In this document: positions 6,523-14,113 of the stretch, piece after piece | Layout of the letters: each line of letters starts with the position of its first letter | How positions within the stretch are numbered: position 1 is the stretch's first letter | DNA from: Gammaproteobacteria bacterium UBA2965 | GTDB lineage: Bacteria > Pseudomonadota > Gammaproteobacteria > Pseudomonadales > Azotimanducaceae | DNA: 48,398 bases | Assembly (NCBI GenBank): GCA_002348385.1 | Contig: DEBD01000017.1 | Coordinates: 9,240-57,637, forward strand | Direction of reading: 5' to 3' | Position numbers and translations under genes: made by a program | The notes under the pieces: model-generated | The model's database searches: none | Told to the model about the DNA's origin: nothing | The model's input: only the letters and a program-made list of their open reading frames with translations

Positions 6523-9500
6523 TCAGTTTTCTCTCCAGAAGGTTCTTACCAGCGGGTCGTTTCCGGGAATGAGGTCGTCGAAGCACTCCGTACCGATGCA
6601 AACGATAGGCTTGGTCCGCCGGTTGGTCTGGGTGACGCCCTGGAAGTCGGTGTAGGTCTCCGAATCATCCGTGAAGATGATGGTGGCCGCCGGCGGTATG
6701 CCCGCATGCTCAAGGGTAATGTACTCGGTGGACACGTATTCCGTTGCTGGCAGCAGGCCGCCCCCGGTGAGAGCGTCCAGCACGTAGGCGCGTCCGCTGC
6801 CGATGTCGCCGGTGCAGTTGATGGTTGACACCGCGCCCGGTGGCAGATAGGTGGTGAATATCAGCGCGCCGCCAAACGTAGTGCTCTTTGAGAGACCCTT
6901 CTCATCCATGCCTTCGAGGGTCTTGAACCACCCGTGAGGCGCGTCCGACTTTCTGTCGGCAAGCGTGTCGGTGGCGTCGAACAGATCGCCTTCGTCCAAC
7001 GGGTCGTTGTCGCTGGCGTCGAGCATGGAGTAGTCCACGTTGCCGCTGCTGTTTTGGGGCGGGTCGAATACGTTGGGATCGAAGATTGTGTACACCCTGT
7101 CGGTAACCGTGGTGTCCAGCGGATGAGCGCGGTAGCCGGAAGCCAGGCTTATCGTGTAGAACGCCTGCTCGCCACGCGGAGCGAACAGGGCCACGTCGGG
7201 AGCGTTGTAGAAGCGGCGGAAATTCTCCGCATCGTTGTCGCCATTGCTGTCGTAGTCGCCGAGCCGGGCGATGATGCCGCCCGTGGCGAAATTGCCGGCA
7301 TTGGTGGCGGCGCTGAGGTCGAAGCGCCAGACGTGTCCGGTAACGTCGACACCGAACAGGATGTCGATGAAGCCATCGCCATCGATGTCCACCGGAGTAA
7401 GGTCGGCGGCCATGCTGTTTTCCATGTCCGAGAGTTCCAGGTCGTGAACCGCCGGGGCCGCTGGCTTGCCCGCAGACCACAGCAGGTCGCCTGTAACCGC
7501 ATCAACCATGTATACCGCTGCGCCACCGTCGGTGGTGGTCTCGGCGGTAGCGGTGTCGTGCACAGTGTCGTAACCGCCACCGAAAAGCACCACCGTCTTG
7601 TCTGTGCAATTCTCACCGCTGCTGTCGCAGCTCCATTTCACCTTGGCAAGGGTGGGCGCAGACCAGGATTGCGCCAGGTCTACGTAGTCGCCTGCGCCGC
7701 CGTTCACCCGCCAGAGCAGTTTGGGGTTGGAGCGGTCGGTCAGGTCGAGCGCGTAGTAGTTGCCACCGCCCCGACGCATGGCTACGTACAGATATACGTA
7801 ATCGCCCTCGCCTGACTCGATGGTGGCGTCGGCGTCTGAGGCGTTCTCGCGACGCCAGATGCTGATGGGTCCGTCCAACCCGTACACTTTTTGCGTCACG
7901 CTGGCCTGGTCTTCCAGATACTTCCGGCCATTGGGCAGAAGCGCTTGGGGGATGAACGCGAACTGCTCGCTGCCGTCGCTGGCGTCCACTGCGTGCAGGG
8001 CACCCAGGTTGTTCGCAAAGTAGACGGTGTCGTCCGGATTGGATTCGGTGCCCCCGTAGGTGACCACCACCGGCCGGCTGTGCAGCGGATCGCCGATGAA
8101 GTTGTGCACGGGGTTGGGCTCGTTGGCCAGCTCCACATCTTTACCCATCATCCAATCCATGAGGGTGCTTCGCTCGCTGGCGCTGGCGGCGGCATCGAGC
8201 CCGAGCATCTCGTTGGTGATGGCCGTGTTGTCCGGATCGAACAGGTGCGCGGGCGCGTTCAGCGAGACGTTGTCTGGAGCGCTGCTGCTTGTGTACGTGT
8301 AGATGTTGCGAACCGTGGACATCTCCTGCGCAAAGCCGCCCTCGGTTACTGAGCGGCCGTCCACCGACGCCGACCAGAAGCTGCGTGCCGAATCCAGGAA
8401 GAAGCCGGTGGAAGGGTCGATGGCGGGGGCGTCGTTGGCATCGCGGATCACCGCGTCGCTGCCCACCCGGTAGCGCTTCAGGTTGCCCGCCCAGCGCGGC
8501 TGAGTGTCCGGACGGAAAATGGCGTAGTACAGGTCACTGCGGTGCTGCAGGTTGTTGTACGCGTTGACCGTAACTGCAGGTGCGGCGAACGTGCTTTCGG
8601 TGGTAAGGATAGACAGCACGATCTGGTTGAGCGCGGCCTTGAGCTGCAGGGCGTCGGCGGCATTGTAGATCTTGCCACCCCCTTTCTGCGCGGCTACCGC
8701 CAGCAGATCCAGGTTCACGTCAAAACCGATGGTGTGCAGCGTCAGGTTCTGCTGGCCCTCCAGTGAGCTGTGGTCGTTCTGGTGCATCCACTCTGCCCAC
8801 TCATCCAGACAGGTATGAGAAGCCAAGGTGGCGTTGATCTGGTGCGTGCAGGTCTGGCCGGTGATGGTGCTGATCTGCGCGTCGCGTTCGTCATCTTGCC
8901 AGGGTGCCCCATCGGTGAGATATACCACGTGGTTGCGCTGGCATGAGTTGGTGATGGGCGAGATGTAGTTGCCGCCGCTGATCGACTCCGGAACGCTGCT
9001 GCCGCGCGGGCCGGCAAGTCCGAACTCCACGCTTTCCCCACGAAAGTAGCGTGCCGCCTCCCAGAGTGTTTCGGCCAAGGGTGTCGTGTCGATGGCCGGC
9101 AGGTTCTCGATAATCGCTTTGGTTGCCGCTTTGTTTGCCGCGGGAGTGATGTCGTCGAAGTGCTGCACCACATACCCACCCGCGTCGTCGTTGAAGCGCA
9201 TGATGCCGATGTTGAAGCCGTCGAAATCGTCCACCAGATCCTTTGCGGCGTCTCGCATGACGTCTATCTTGGGGCGGAAGGAAACCACGCTGGGGTCGTT
9301 GAGGTAGTCGTGGTAGTTCGCCGATACGACGATCAGTGGGCTGCGGTCGGTCCAGGTGATTTCGGTGCCGGCATTGGCGTTGTACGGTCCGTCGCTGCCG
9401 TTGGCGGCATAAACGGCGGCACTGCCAGTGTCAGCCCCGTGCGCGCCGCTGTCTGCGGCGCACTCCACGGGGTTTGCAGGGCCTATGGTGCTCGACGCGC

Positions 9501-9894
9501 CCACGTCCATCCAGCCGAAGTCGAACCAGTGCGCGACCCGGTCGTTGAATACGGGATTGTTGGGTTGGCCGGATATTTTGTCGGGTAGCGCCTGGCAGTT
9601 GACGTCGCTGGCCGCGATGCTTCGGATAAAGGTGTAGTCCTGCTCGTAGAAGTAGTAGGCGGTCTCGCTGGAGGCCCCGTAGTCGGTCAGGGGGTCGTAT
9701 TCTTCCAGGGTGGACACATCGTCCAGCATGCTGGCCGAGGTATCGAAGATGAACAGCAGGTTTGGCTGTGCAGCGGAAGCGCTTTCGGCAACATCCGTCA
9801 GATAGATTTCCGTGTCGTCTCCCCACACGGCTGCGGAATACGCAGCGGCGCCGAAATACAAACTCGCGGCAGTGGTGACTAGCAACTTCTTCAC
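6523..9894 (-). CDS. pilY1: Type IV pilus tip adhesin / assembly factor PilY1
   Basis: PilY1 sits at the pilus tip, promotes assembly and adhesion, and in Pseudomonas links to surface sensing. The 1123-residue protein starts with KKLLVTTAASLYFGAAAYSA (signal peptide). An N-terminal von Willebrand A-like domain has a MIDAS DxSxS at Asp51-Ser53-Ser55, plus TDGAPW around residue 327. The C-terminal half is a PQQ-like beta-propeller (FANNLGALHAVDASDG, AVYMVDAVTGDLLW). Two Asp-rich, EF-hand-like calcium loops lie at 836-844 (DIDGDGFID) and 880-888 (DYDSNGDND). The start is the GTG at 9894: GAGGGG lies 8 bases upstream, whereas an in-frame GTG at 9903 overlaps that site. No RGD motif was seen. Confidence 0.93.
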   Translation of the reverse strand: MKKLLVTTAASLYFGAAAYSAAVWGDDTEIYLTDVAESASAAQPNLLFIFDTSASMLDDVSTLEEYDPLTDYGASSETAYYFYEQDYTFIRSIAASDVNCQALPDKISGQPNNPVFNDRVAHWFDFGWMDVGASSTIGPANPVECAADSGAHGADTGSAAVYAANGSDGPYNANAGTEITWTDRSPLIVVSANYHDYLNDPSVVSFRPKIDVMRDAAKDLVDDFDGFNIGIMRFNDDAGGYVVQHFDDITPAANKAATKAIIENLPAIDTTPLAETLWEAARYFRGESVEFGLAGPRGSSVPESISGGNYISPITNSCQRNHVVYLTDGAPWQDDERDAQISTITGQTCTHQINATLASHTCLDEWAEWMHQNDHSSLEGQQNLTLHTIGFDVNLDLLAVAAQKGGGKIYNAADALQLKAALNQIVLSILTTESTFAAPAVTVNAYNNLQHRSDLYYAIFRPDTQPRWAGNLKRYRVGSDAVIRDANDAPAIDPSTGFFLDSARSFWSASVDGRSVTEGGFAQEMSTVRNIYTYTSSSAPDNVSLNAPAHLFDPDNTAITNEMLGLDAAASASERSTLMDWMMGKDVELANEPNPVHNFIGDPLHSRPVVVTYGGTESNPDDTVYFANNLGALHAVDASDGSEQFAFIPQALLPNGRKYLEDQASVTQKVYGLDGPISIWRRENASDADATIESGEGDYVYLYVAMRRGGGNYYALDLTDRSNPKLLWRVNGGAGDYVDLAQSWSAPTLAKVKWSCDSSGENCTDKTVVLFGGGYDTVHDTATAETTTDGGAAVYMVDAVTGDLLWSAGKPAAPAVHDLELSDMENSMAADLTPVDIDGDGFIDILFGVDVTGHVWRFDLSAATNAGNFATGGIIARLGDYDSNGDNDAENFRRFYNAPDVALFAPRGEQAFYTISLASGYRAHPLDTTVTDRVYTIFDPNVFDPPQNSSGNVDYSMLDASDNDPLDEGDLFDATDTLADRKSDAPHGWFKTLEGMDEKGLSKSTTFGGALIFTTYLPPGAVSTINCTGDIGSGRAYVLDALTGGGLLPATEYVSTEYITLEHAGIPPAATIIFTDDSETYTDFQGVTQTNRRTKPIVCIGTECFDDLIPGNDPLVRTFWREN

Positions 9895-9906
9895 GATATG
9901 CACCCC

Positions 9907-10239
9907 TCAGTAGTCGCGCCGGATGGTTACGACGCGATTAGAGGACTTTTCCACCGCAATGCCCCCCGGAAACTGCCGCCAGGCTTTCAGGTCTGCCAGC
10001 GTGCGGGTCTGGGTGCCCTTGTAGACGTTGACCGAGGCATCGAAGTCGTGCACCGAGGGCGCACAATCGTCGCAGCCGCGTTGGCGTGCCACCAGCGTGC
10101 CCCCGGAATCGTGGGCATTCACGAATACCTCGATGCTCAGCCACTCTAAATAATAGTTTTTGACTATCACTGGCCCCTGGGCAAGCGAGTGCGAGATGGC
10201 CAGCGGGCCGAGTAGCAAAAGAATGATTAACTTGCGCAA
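9907..10239 (-). CDS. Small secreted protein of unknown function in the minor-pilin operon
   Basis: I do not recognise this family. The protein has 110 residues from the TTG at 10239, which has AGGAG ending 6 bases upstream; an in-frame TTG at 10245 directly abuts that site. The N-terminus RKLIILLLLGPLAISHSLAQ is a clear signal peptide, so it should be periplasmic or further out. The mature part is about 88 residues with a CxxC pair (Cys56, Cys59) and a basic, Tyr-ending C-terminus. It lies between pilX (stop 10249) and pilY1, with its ribosome-binding site overlapping the pilX stop, so it is translated with the pilus genes. PilY2 of Pseudomonas is also small but lies after pilY1; homology is not established. 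Confidence 0.75.
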   Translation of the reverse strand: MRKLIILLLLGPLAISHSLAQGPVIVKNYYLEWLSIEVFVNAHDSGGTLVARQRGCDDCAPSVHDFDASVNVYKGTQTRTLADLKAWRQFPGGIAVEKSSNRVVTIRRDY

Positions 10240-10248
10240 GACCAACTC

Positions 10249-10698
10249 CTACTTCGGACCCGCATAGTTGAGACCTTGGGTCTGGTCGGAAAATATTCCG
10301 GTGTTGTTTACCTGGGCGCGGCTGTCGATCTCGAAGATGCGCCCCACGTATGTGTCGACGCTGTAGCCGGGTGGGGGCATGCCTTCGCCGATATAGTCGA
10401 TCCTTACGGTCTGAGCAAAGTTGGCCGGCTGCATGAAGATGTCGCCGCCTACCCGGTTTACGGTCCCGTTGACGAGCGCGTCGTCCAGCGCCGCGATGTT
10501 GTTCTCTATGTCCTGCAGTTGGGCGGAGATTTCACTCAATGCCACCTGGTAGCTATGCACGCGAAACTGGCTGTTGCGCGACATGTTGCCTTGCAGGTTG
10601 GAGCTGTCCACCACGGCCACGCCCAATATAGTCATGACCAGCAGCAGCACCAGGGCCACGACCAGAGCGGCCCCCGATTGTTTGATGACTTGTTTCAT
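10249..10698 (-). CDS. pilX: Type IV pilus minor pilin PilX
   Basis: The 149-residue protein begins MKQVIKQSGAALVVALVLLL, the PilX pattern: short basic leader, Gly9 before the cleavage site, then a hydrophobic helix. Unlike the other minor pilins here it has Val, not Glu, at +5, consistent with a GspK-like tip position. The frame is open to an ATG at 10776, which would overlap pilW and give a 34-residue leader. The ATG at 10698 fits the family better, although neither start has a good ribosome-binding site. The body carries SSNLQGNMSRNSQFR, a typical PilX N-terminal region. Confidence 0.88.
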   Translation of the reverse strand: MKQVIKQSGAALVVALVLLLVMTILGVAVVDSSNLQGNMSRNSQFRVHSYQVALSEISAQLQDIENNIAALDDALVNGTVNRVGGDIFMQPANFAQTVRIDYIGEGMPPPGYSVDTYVGRIFEIDSRAQVNNTGIFSDQTQGLNYAGPK

Positions 10699-10762
10699 TC
10701 CGTAAATCTGCGTGTTGATCTGTTTCACCGCGGCGTCTGTGTGTGTCTGTCGCGTCGACTGG

Positions 10763-11521
10763 TTAGATAAACGCATTGTTCAGGGTGACGGTTGTGGTGA
10801 AGACGCGCCGGTTGTGGCGATCGTTGAACGTGAGCGTGGGGGAATCGAGCAGTACGTAGTTGCGTGCCCGCGCCTCCGACTGACCGAACTGCGTGCCGCG
10901 AGCGACGAGCACCGCTATGCGCACGGATTGCACCTGGGTCCAATCCGTTACCCGGTCTGCCGATACGTAGCGGGTCACGCTGGTACCCAGACTGTTTTTG
11001 ATGCCATAGAGCGCCTGCATGTTGTCTACGCCAGCGATGAGCGGCCGCGCCGCGGATACCCAGCCGCCGGTGCTGGCGTTCCAGCTGCGGCAGCTCAGTG
11101 AGTTTACGTTGTCGGCGAAGGTAATGGAGTACACGTTGACCACCAGGTCGGTGTCGGCCACCGCGTTGCCGAAGCAATCGCTATTGGAATCCGGATCGTA
11201 TTGGACAGCAATCCGGTCGCTGTCATTGCCGCCACCGTCGCTGGTGCAGGGGTTGAACTCGTCGCAGGCGTCGGTGAGGAAGTAGTGCGGCGTGTTGCCG
11301 TTTTCTGGCGGTCGGTAGCCGGCCATGCGGATGTCGCTGGCCAGTATGTCCAGCGCGAAGCGGCCGTTTTCCTGAACCCGGCTCAGGTCGTCGCTGGTTT
11401 GAAAGGTCTCCTTGCTGCTGATCTGCACGTTGACCACGCCGGCTAGCAGCAGCAGGCCGAGCACCATGGCGATCATCAGCTCAACCAAAGAGAAGCCTAG
11501 TTGTGTCGTTGCTTGTCTCAT
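10763..11521 (-). CDS. pilW: Type IV pilus minor pilin PilW
   Basis: The 252-residue pseudopilin has leader MRQATTQLG, cleavage after Gly9, FSLVE with Glu at +5 and a long hydrophobic helix. SRVQENGRFALDILASDIRM then follows, the signature helix of PilW (GspJ-like). Paired cysteines (CDEFNPC, about 86-92, and further single Cys) suggest disulfides in the globular domain. GAGG lies 8 bases before the ATG, and the pilV stop is one base upstream. PilW is predicted to join PilV and PilX in the tip-priming complex that carries PilY1. Confidence 0.92.
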   Translation of the reverse strand: MRQATTQLGFSLVELMIAMVLGLLLLAGVVNVQISSKETFQTSDDLSRVQENGRFALDILASDIRMAGYRPPENGNTPHYFLTDACDEFNPCTSDGGGNDSDRIAVQYDPDSNSDCFGNAVADTDLVVNVYSITFADNVNSLSCRSWNASTGGWVSAARPLIAGVDNMQALYGIKNSLGTSVTRYVSADRVTDWTQVQSVRIAVLVARGTQFGQSEARARNYVLLDSPTLTFNDRHNRRVFTTTVTLNNAFI

Positions 11522-11522
11522 G

Positions 11523-12164
11523 TCACGGCCTCACGATGAAAGTGATGGTTTTCGCGGCATTCTCGTTGGAGGAGGTCGCGTCGGCCGAGGCGGAGGTCCA
11601 GTTCAGCACGGCGGTGAAATCGGAACCGGTGGAACACGGGTCTGCATCCCCGGTATCGGCATCGTTGCAGGTCAACTGCAAGCCGTTCGCCCCCAGTGAC
11701 AGGTGGTCGAGCGGACCCGATACGGTGTTGGTGCGGTCGAAGCCGCAGGTCAGCTCCCATACGTCGAACTCGGCGACTTCGTCTGCGCTGCAATCGTTGG
11801 CGGCGTTGGTTTTCGAAGCGCCGTTAAAGTAGTCGGAGCAATATTTTGTCGGCCCGCCATCGCATAGATTGGCCTTCGCCGCGGCGGCTGTGTAGCCATT
11901 GGCCTGCCCATCCACGTTGGCGCGCATGCGCTCGGCCAGCTCCTGAACCAGCCAGGTAGCCTGGGAGCGTTGGCCCGCATCGAAGCCGTCGCGAATCGAG
12001 GCTGCCTGCAGGGCTGAAAGACCCATCAGCCCGATGCTGAGCACCAGCAGGGTGACCAGCACTTCGATGAGTGAAAAACCTTTGGGTTTGCGCAGCCCCG
12101 GACTATGCGTTGTAGCGTTGCCCGTTTTGATTGGCTCGCAGCCGAGCTTTCGTTGTGTGCTCAT
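11523..12164 (-). CDS. pilV: Type IV pilus minor pilin PilV
   Basis: The 213-residue pseudopilin has GFSLIEVLVTLLVLSIGLMG with the cleavage Gly at 29, Phe30 at +1 and Glu34 at +5, then the PilV-typical ALQAASIRDGFDAGQRSQAT and ELAERMRAN. The leader is unusually long (29 residues). No ATG, GTG or TTG codon lies between the ATG at 12164 and the cleavage site, so the long leader is real unless the start is non-standard. The start overlaps the fimT stop (ATGA), implying coupled translation. Several cysteines are present in the C-terminal domain. Confidence 0.92.
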   Translation of the reverse strand: MSTQRKLGCEPIKTGNATTHSPGLRKPKGFSLIEVLVTLLVLSIGLMGLSALQAASIRDGFDAGQRSQATWLVQELAERMRANVDGQANGYTAAAAKANLCDGGPTKYCSDYFNGASKTNAANDCSADEVAEFDVWELTCGFDRTNTVSGPLDHLSLGANGLQLTCNDADTGDADPCSTGSDFTAVLNWTSASADATSSNENAAKTITFIVRP

Positions 12165-12697
12165 GGTGCGCAGTTGTTGGCAGGGGTGGTCAGGGTTACC
12201 CGGCCGGTCAGGCCCACGGTGACCTCGCGGCCGTCGGCTTCGCCACGCTCGTCGCAGATGGCGATCAAGACGCCGTTCCCGTCTTCCAGCAACATTCCGT
12301 TGTCGCGGTAGCTGATCCAGGGTTCTCCGGGCGCATTGCTCAATACCGTGATGTCGCCGCTGTCCATGTCGACATCCCGCAGCAGCGTGTCGCCGCCCAC
12401 ACGGGCTGTGTTGCCGGTGGCGTCATCGTCGGTGTACACCTCCCAGCCCTGGGACCAGTCGTTGTTGTTGATGCTCTTGCGCGCCAGGGTGATTACGGTT
12501 GCGCGGTTAGACGCTTCGCTGCGCGCGAAGTTGAGCGTGCCGATCAGGCGCGTGGTCACGGCGTCCATCTGATTGTTGCGCACGAAGTCGGTGAACAGGG
12601 GTACTCCCACGCCCAACAGCGTGCCGAGCACGGCGATGGTCACCAGCAGCTCGATCAATGTCACGCCCCGTTGCGTTGCGCTTTTTTGCGTATGCAC
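12161..12697 (-). CDS. fimT: Type IV pilus minor pilin FimT/FimU (GspH family)
   Basis: First gene of the minor-pilin operon, 178 residues. The leader MHTQKSATQRG is cleaved after Gly11; VTLIE gives Glu at +5; then the GspH/FimT-type helix and FARSEASNRATVITLARK, which is diagnostic for the family. The start is GTG at 12697 with AGGGTGGA upstream. FimT and FimU are not separable by eye; position before pilV matches fimU of Pseudomonas, while some FimT proteins bind DNA during uptake. A palindrome and a direct repeat lie upstream. Confidence 0.9.
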   Translation of the reverse strand: MHTQKSATQRGVTLIELLVTIAVLGTLLGVGVPLFTDFVRNNQMDAVTTRLIGTLNFARSEASNRATVITLARKSINNNDWSQGWEVYTDDDATGNTARVGGDTLLRDVDMDSGDITVLSNAPGEPWISYRDNGMLLEDGNGVLIAICDERGEADGREVTVGLTGRVTLTTPANNCAP

Positions 12698-12724
12698 GCA
12701 GATCCACCCTACCTATTTTTCCTC

Positions 12725-12776
12725 AGATCCGGATCTTTACACGGGGCTGCAACGCAGGGATACGAAAGCAGGGATA
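12725..12776 (-). promoter_or_regulatory. Palindrome and tandem direct repeat upstream of the pilus operon
   Basis: AGATCCGGATCT at 12725-12736 is a perfect 12-base palindrome 28 bases upstream of the fimT start. Farther upstream, GCAGGGATA occurs twice in direct orientation (12754-12762 and 12768-12776, period 14), the arrangement of many response-regulator sites. No strong sigma-70 pair is visible. The rest of the 208-base gap to the dehydrogenase gene shows nothing recognisable. Confidence 0.4.
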
Positions 12777-12905
12777 AGCGGTATCAGGCAGCCGACGAGC
12801 GGTCGCTGCTGTTGCCAAAACTGCGTATCAGGTCACTGAATTGGCCCGCGGAATGGGGTACTCAGGGAATAATGACAGGTTTGTTGCCGCAGCCGGCCTT
12901 GCCGT

Positions 12906-13883
12906 TCAGGCGACCGGCGGCACCTCTTTGTGCAGGGGCTCGCCGGCCAGCAAACGGGCCAGATTGTCGAGAAACAGCTGGTCGCCCCGCGCGGCCATTC
13001 CGTCGCCAAAGGAGGCACCATGGCTGGTTGTCAGCACCCTGGGGTGCTGCCAGTAGGGGTGGGAATCCGGCAGCGGCTCCGGATCGAACACATCGAGAAT
13101 GGCGTGTTCCACGGTGCCTGCATCCAGGGCGGCGAGCAGGTCGTCGTCTACCACCAGCGCGCCGCGCCCGACGTTCACCAGCGTGCTGTTGGCTTTGAGC
13201 GCTGCCAGGAAGTCTGCGTCCACCATGTAGCGGGTCTCGTCGGTGAGTGCGCAGGCAAGCACCACCACGTCTGCCTGGGGCAGTATCGCTGACAGCTGGT
13301 CCGGGTGAATCACGTCTGCCCATTCGCTGGTACTCTGGGTGCGGCGCACGCCGGTGACCTTTGCACCAAACGCGCTCACGCGCCGCGCCACCTCCTGCCC
13401 GATGCTGCCGTAACCGATTATGAGCCAGTGGGTGCTCGACAGCTCGCGAAATTCCACGGGCTGCCACACTTTGTCGGCCTGCAGGGCCAGACGCCGTGCG
13501 TACTGCTGGAAATGACCCAGCACGCAGCCCACGATGAAGTCGGCGATGCTGGGCGCCTGGGCGTCGCTGCTGCAAAGGCGCACGCCCCGCTTCAGCAGCC
13601 CCCGGTAGATAGGCGCTTCAACGCCGGCAAGGGCTGTCTGTACCCACGCAAGGTTTGCCGCGTCGGTCACTGCGGCGCTGAATTTGGCGGCTTGCGGGCA
13701 GCGATACAGATCCAGGCCCATCCACGCCAGCGTGGGGTCGATGGCGGCTTTGTGGGGTGCGCCGTTGAGCCTGAACGCGCCCGCGCCGTCCATGGCGAGA
13801 ATGTCGAGGTCGTCGGACAGCGCCCGAATGCGCTCGCCTATACGGTGGTAGGCGGTTTCCAGTAAAAGCAGGGTGTGCGCCAT
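12906..13883 (-). CDS. D-2-hydroxyacid dehydrogenase family oxidoreductase
   Basis: The 325-residue protein is an NAD(P)-dependent dehydrogenase of the glyoxylate/hydroxypyruvate reductase-like D-2-hydroxyacid family. The nucleotide fold has GYGSIG at 157-162, followed by GVRR at 178-181; arginines there, not an acid, hint at NADP(H) use. The catalytic triad is Arg240 (NVGRG), Glu269 (DPEP) and His288 (TSHGAS). The substrate cannot be told. It ends a minus-strand cassette: Rieske oxygenase, 69-residue protein, then this gene 17 bases later. It could reduce a 2-keto acid linked to the oxygenase pathway (inference). Confidence 0.9.
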   Translation of the reverse strand: MAHTLLLLETAYHRIGERIRALSDDLDILAMDGAGAFRLNGAPHKAAIDPTLAWMGLDLYRCPQAAKFSAAVTDAANLAWVQTALAGVEAPIYRGLLKRGVRLCSSDAQAPSIADFIVGCVLGHFQQYARRLALQADKVWQPVEFRELSSTHWLIIGYGSIGQEVARRVSAFGAKVTGVRRTQSTSEWADVIHPDQLSAILPQADVVVLACALTDETRYMVDADFLAALKANSTLVNVGRGALVVDDDLLAALDAGTVEHAILDVFDPEPLPDSHPYWQHPRVLTTSHGASFGDGMAARGDQLFLDNLARLLAGEPLHKEVPPVA

Positions 13884-13900
13884 GGTGGGCTCCGCCTGGG

Positions 13901-14110
13901 TCAGTCGTCCACCTTTATTCGATGGTTGGCCACCAGGGGACCGCCCACCCAGCCGCAGAAATGCGGATCGGCTTCCTTCACCTCGCCCTCAATCCAGCGT
14001 CCGTCGGTGCGAAATCGTCCCCAGGCACCGTCGGTCTGGGTCACCAGCACGTTGCCTTGCCCGTCCTGCTCATACAGCGCGCGTCCGAAAGGGTGCTTCA
14101 TGCCTCTCAT
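13901..14110 (-). CDS. Small protein of unknown function in the Rieske cassette
   Basis: Not recognised. The 69-residue soluble protein has no signal or membrane segment, is rich in Gly and aromatic residues (AWGRFRTDGRWIEGE at about 29-43, FCGWVGGP at 51-58) and contains one Cys. It starts 3 bases after the Rieske gene stop; ATG at 14110 or Met4 are possible starts. Tight spacing to both neighbours shows it belongs to the same transcript. The aromatic beta-hairpin-like pattern resembles small cofactor or substrate-handling proteins, but no function is proposed. Confidence 0.7.
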   Translation of the reverse strand: MRGMKHPFGRALYEQDGQGNVLVTQTDGAWGRFRTDGRWIEGEVKEADPHFCGWVGGPLVANHRIKVDD

Positions 14111-14113
14111 GGT

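Noticed and set aside
12131..13198. Plus-strand open frame of 355 codons spanning the fimT and dehydrogenase region
   Set aside because: It runs antisense over pilV, fimT and the dehydrogenase, all with clear family motifs, and has no domain of its own.
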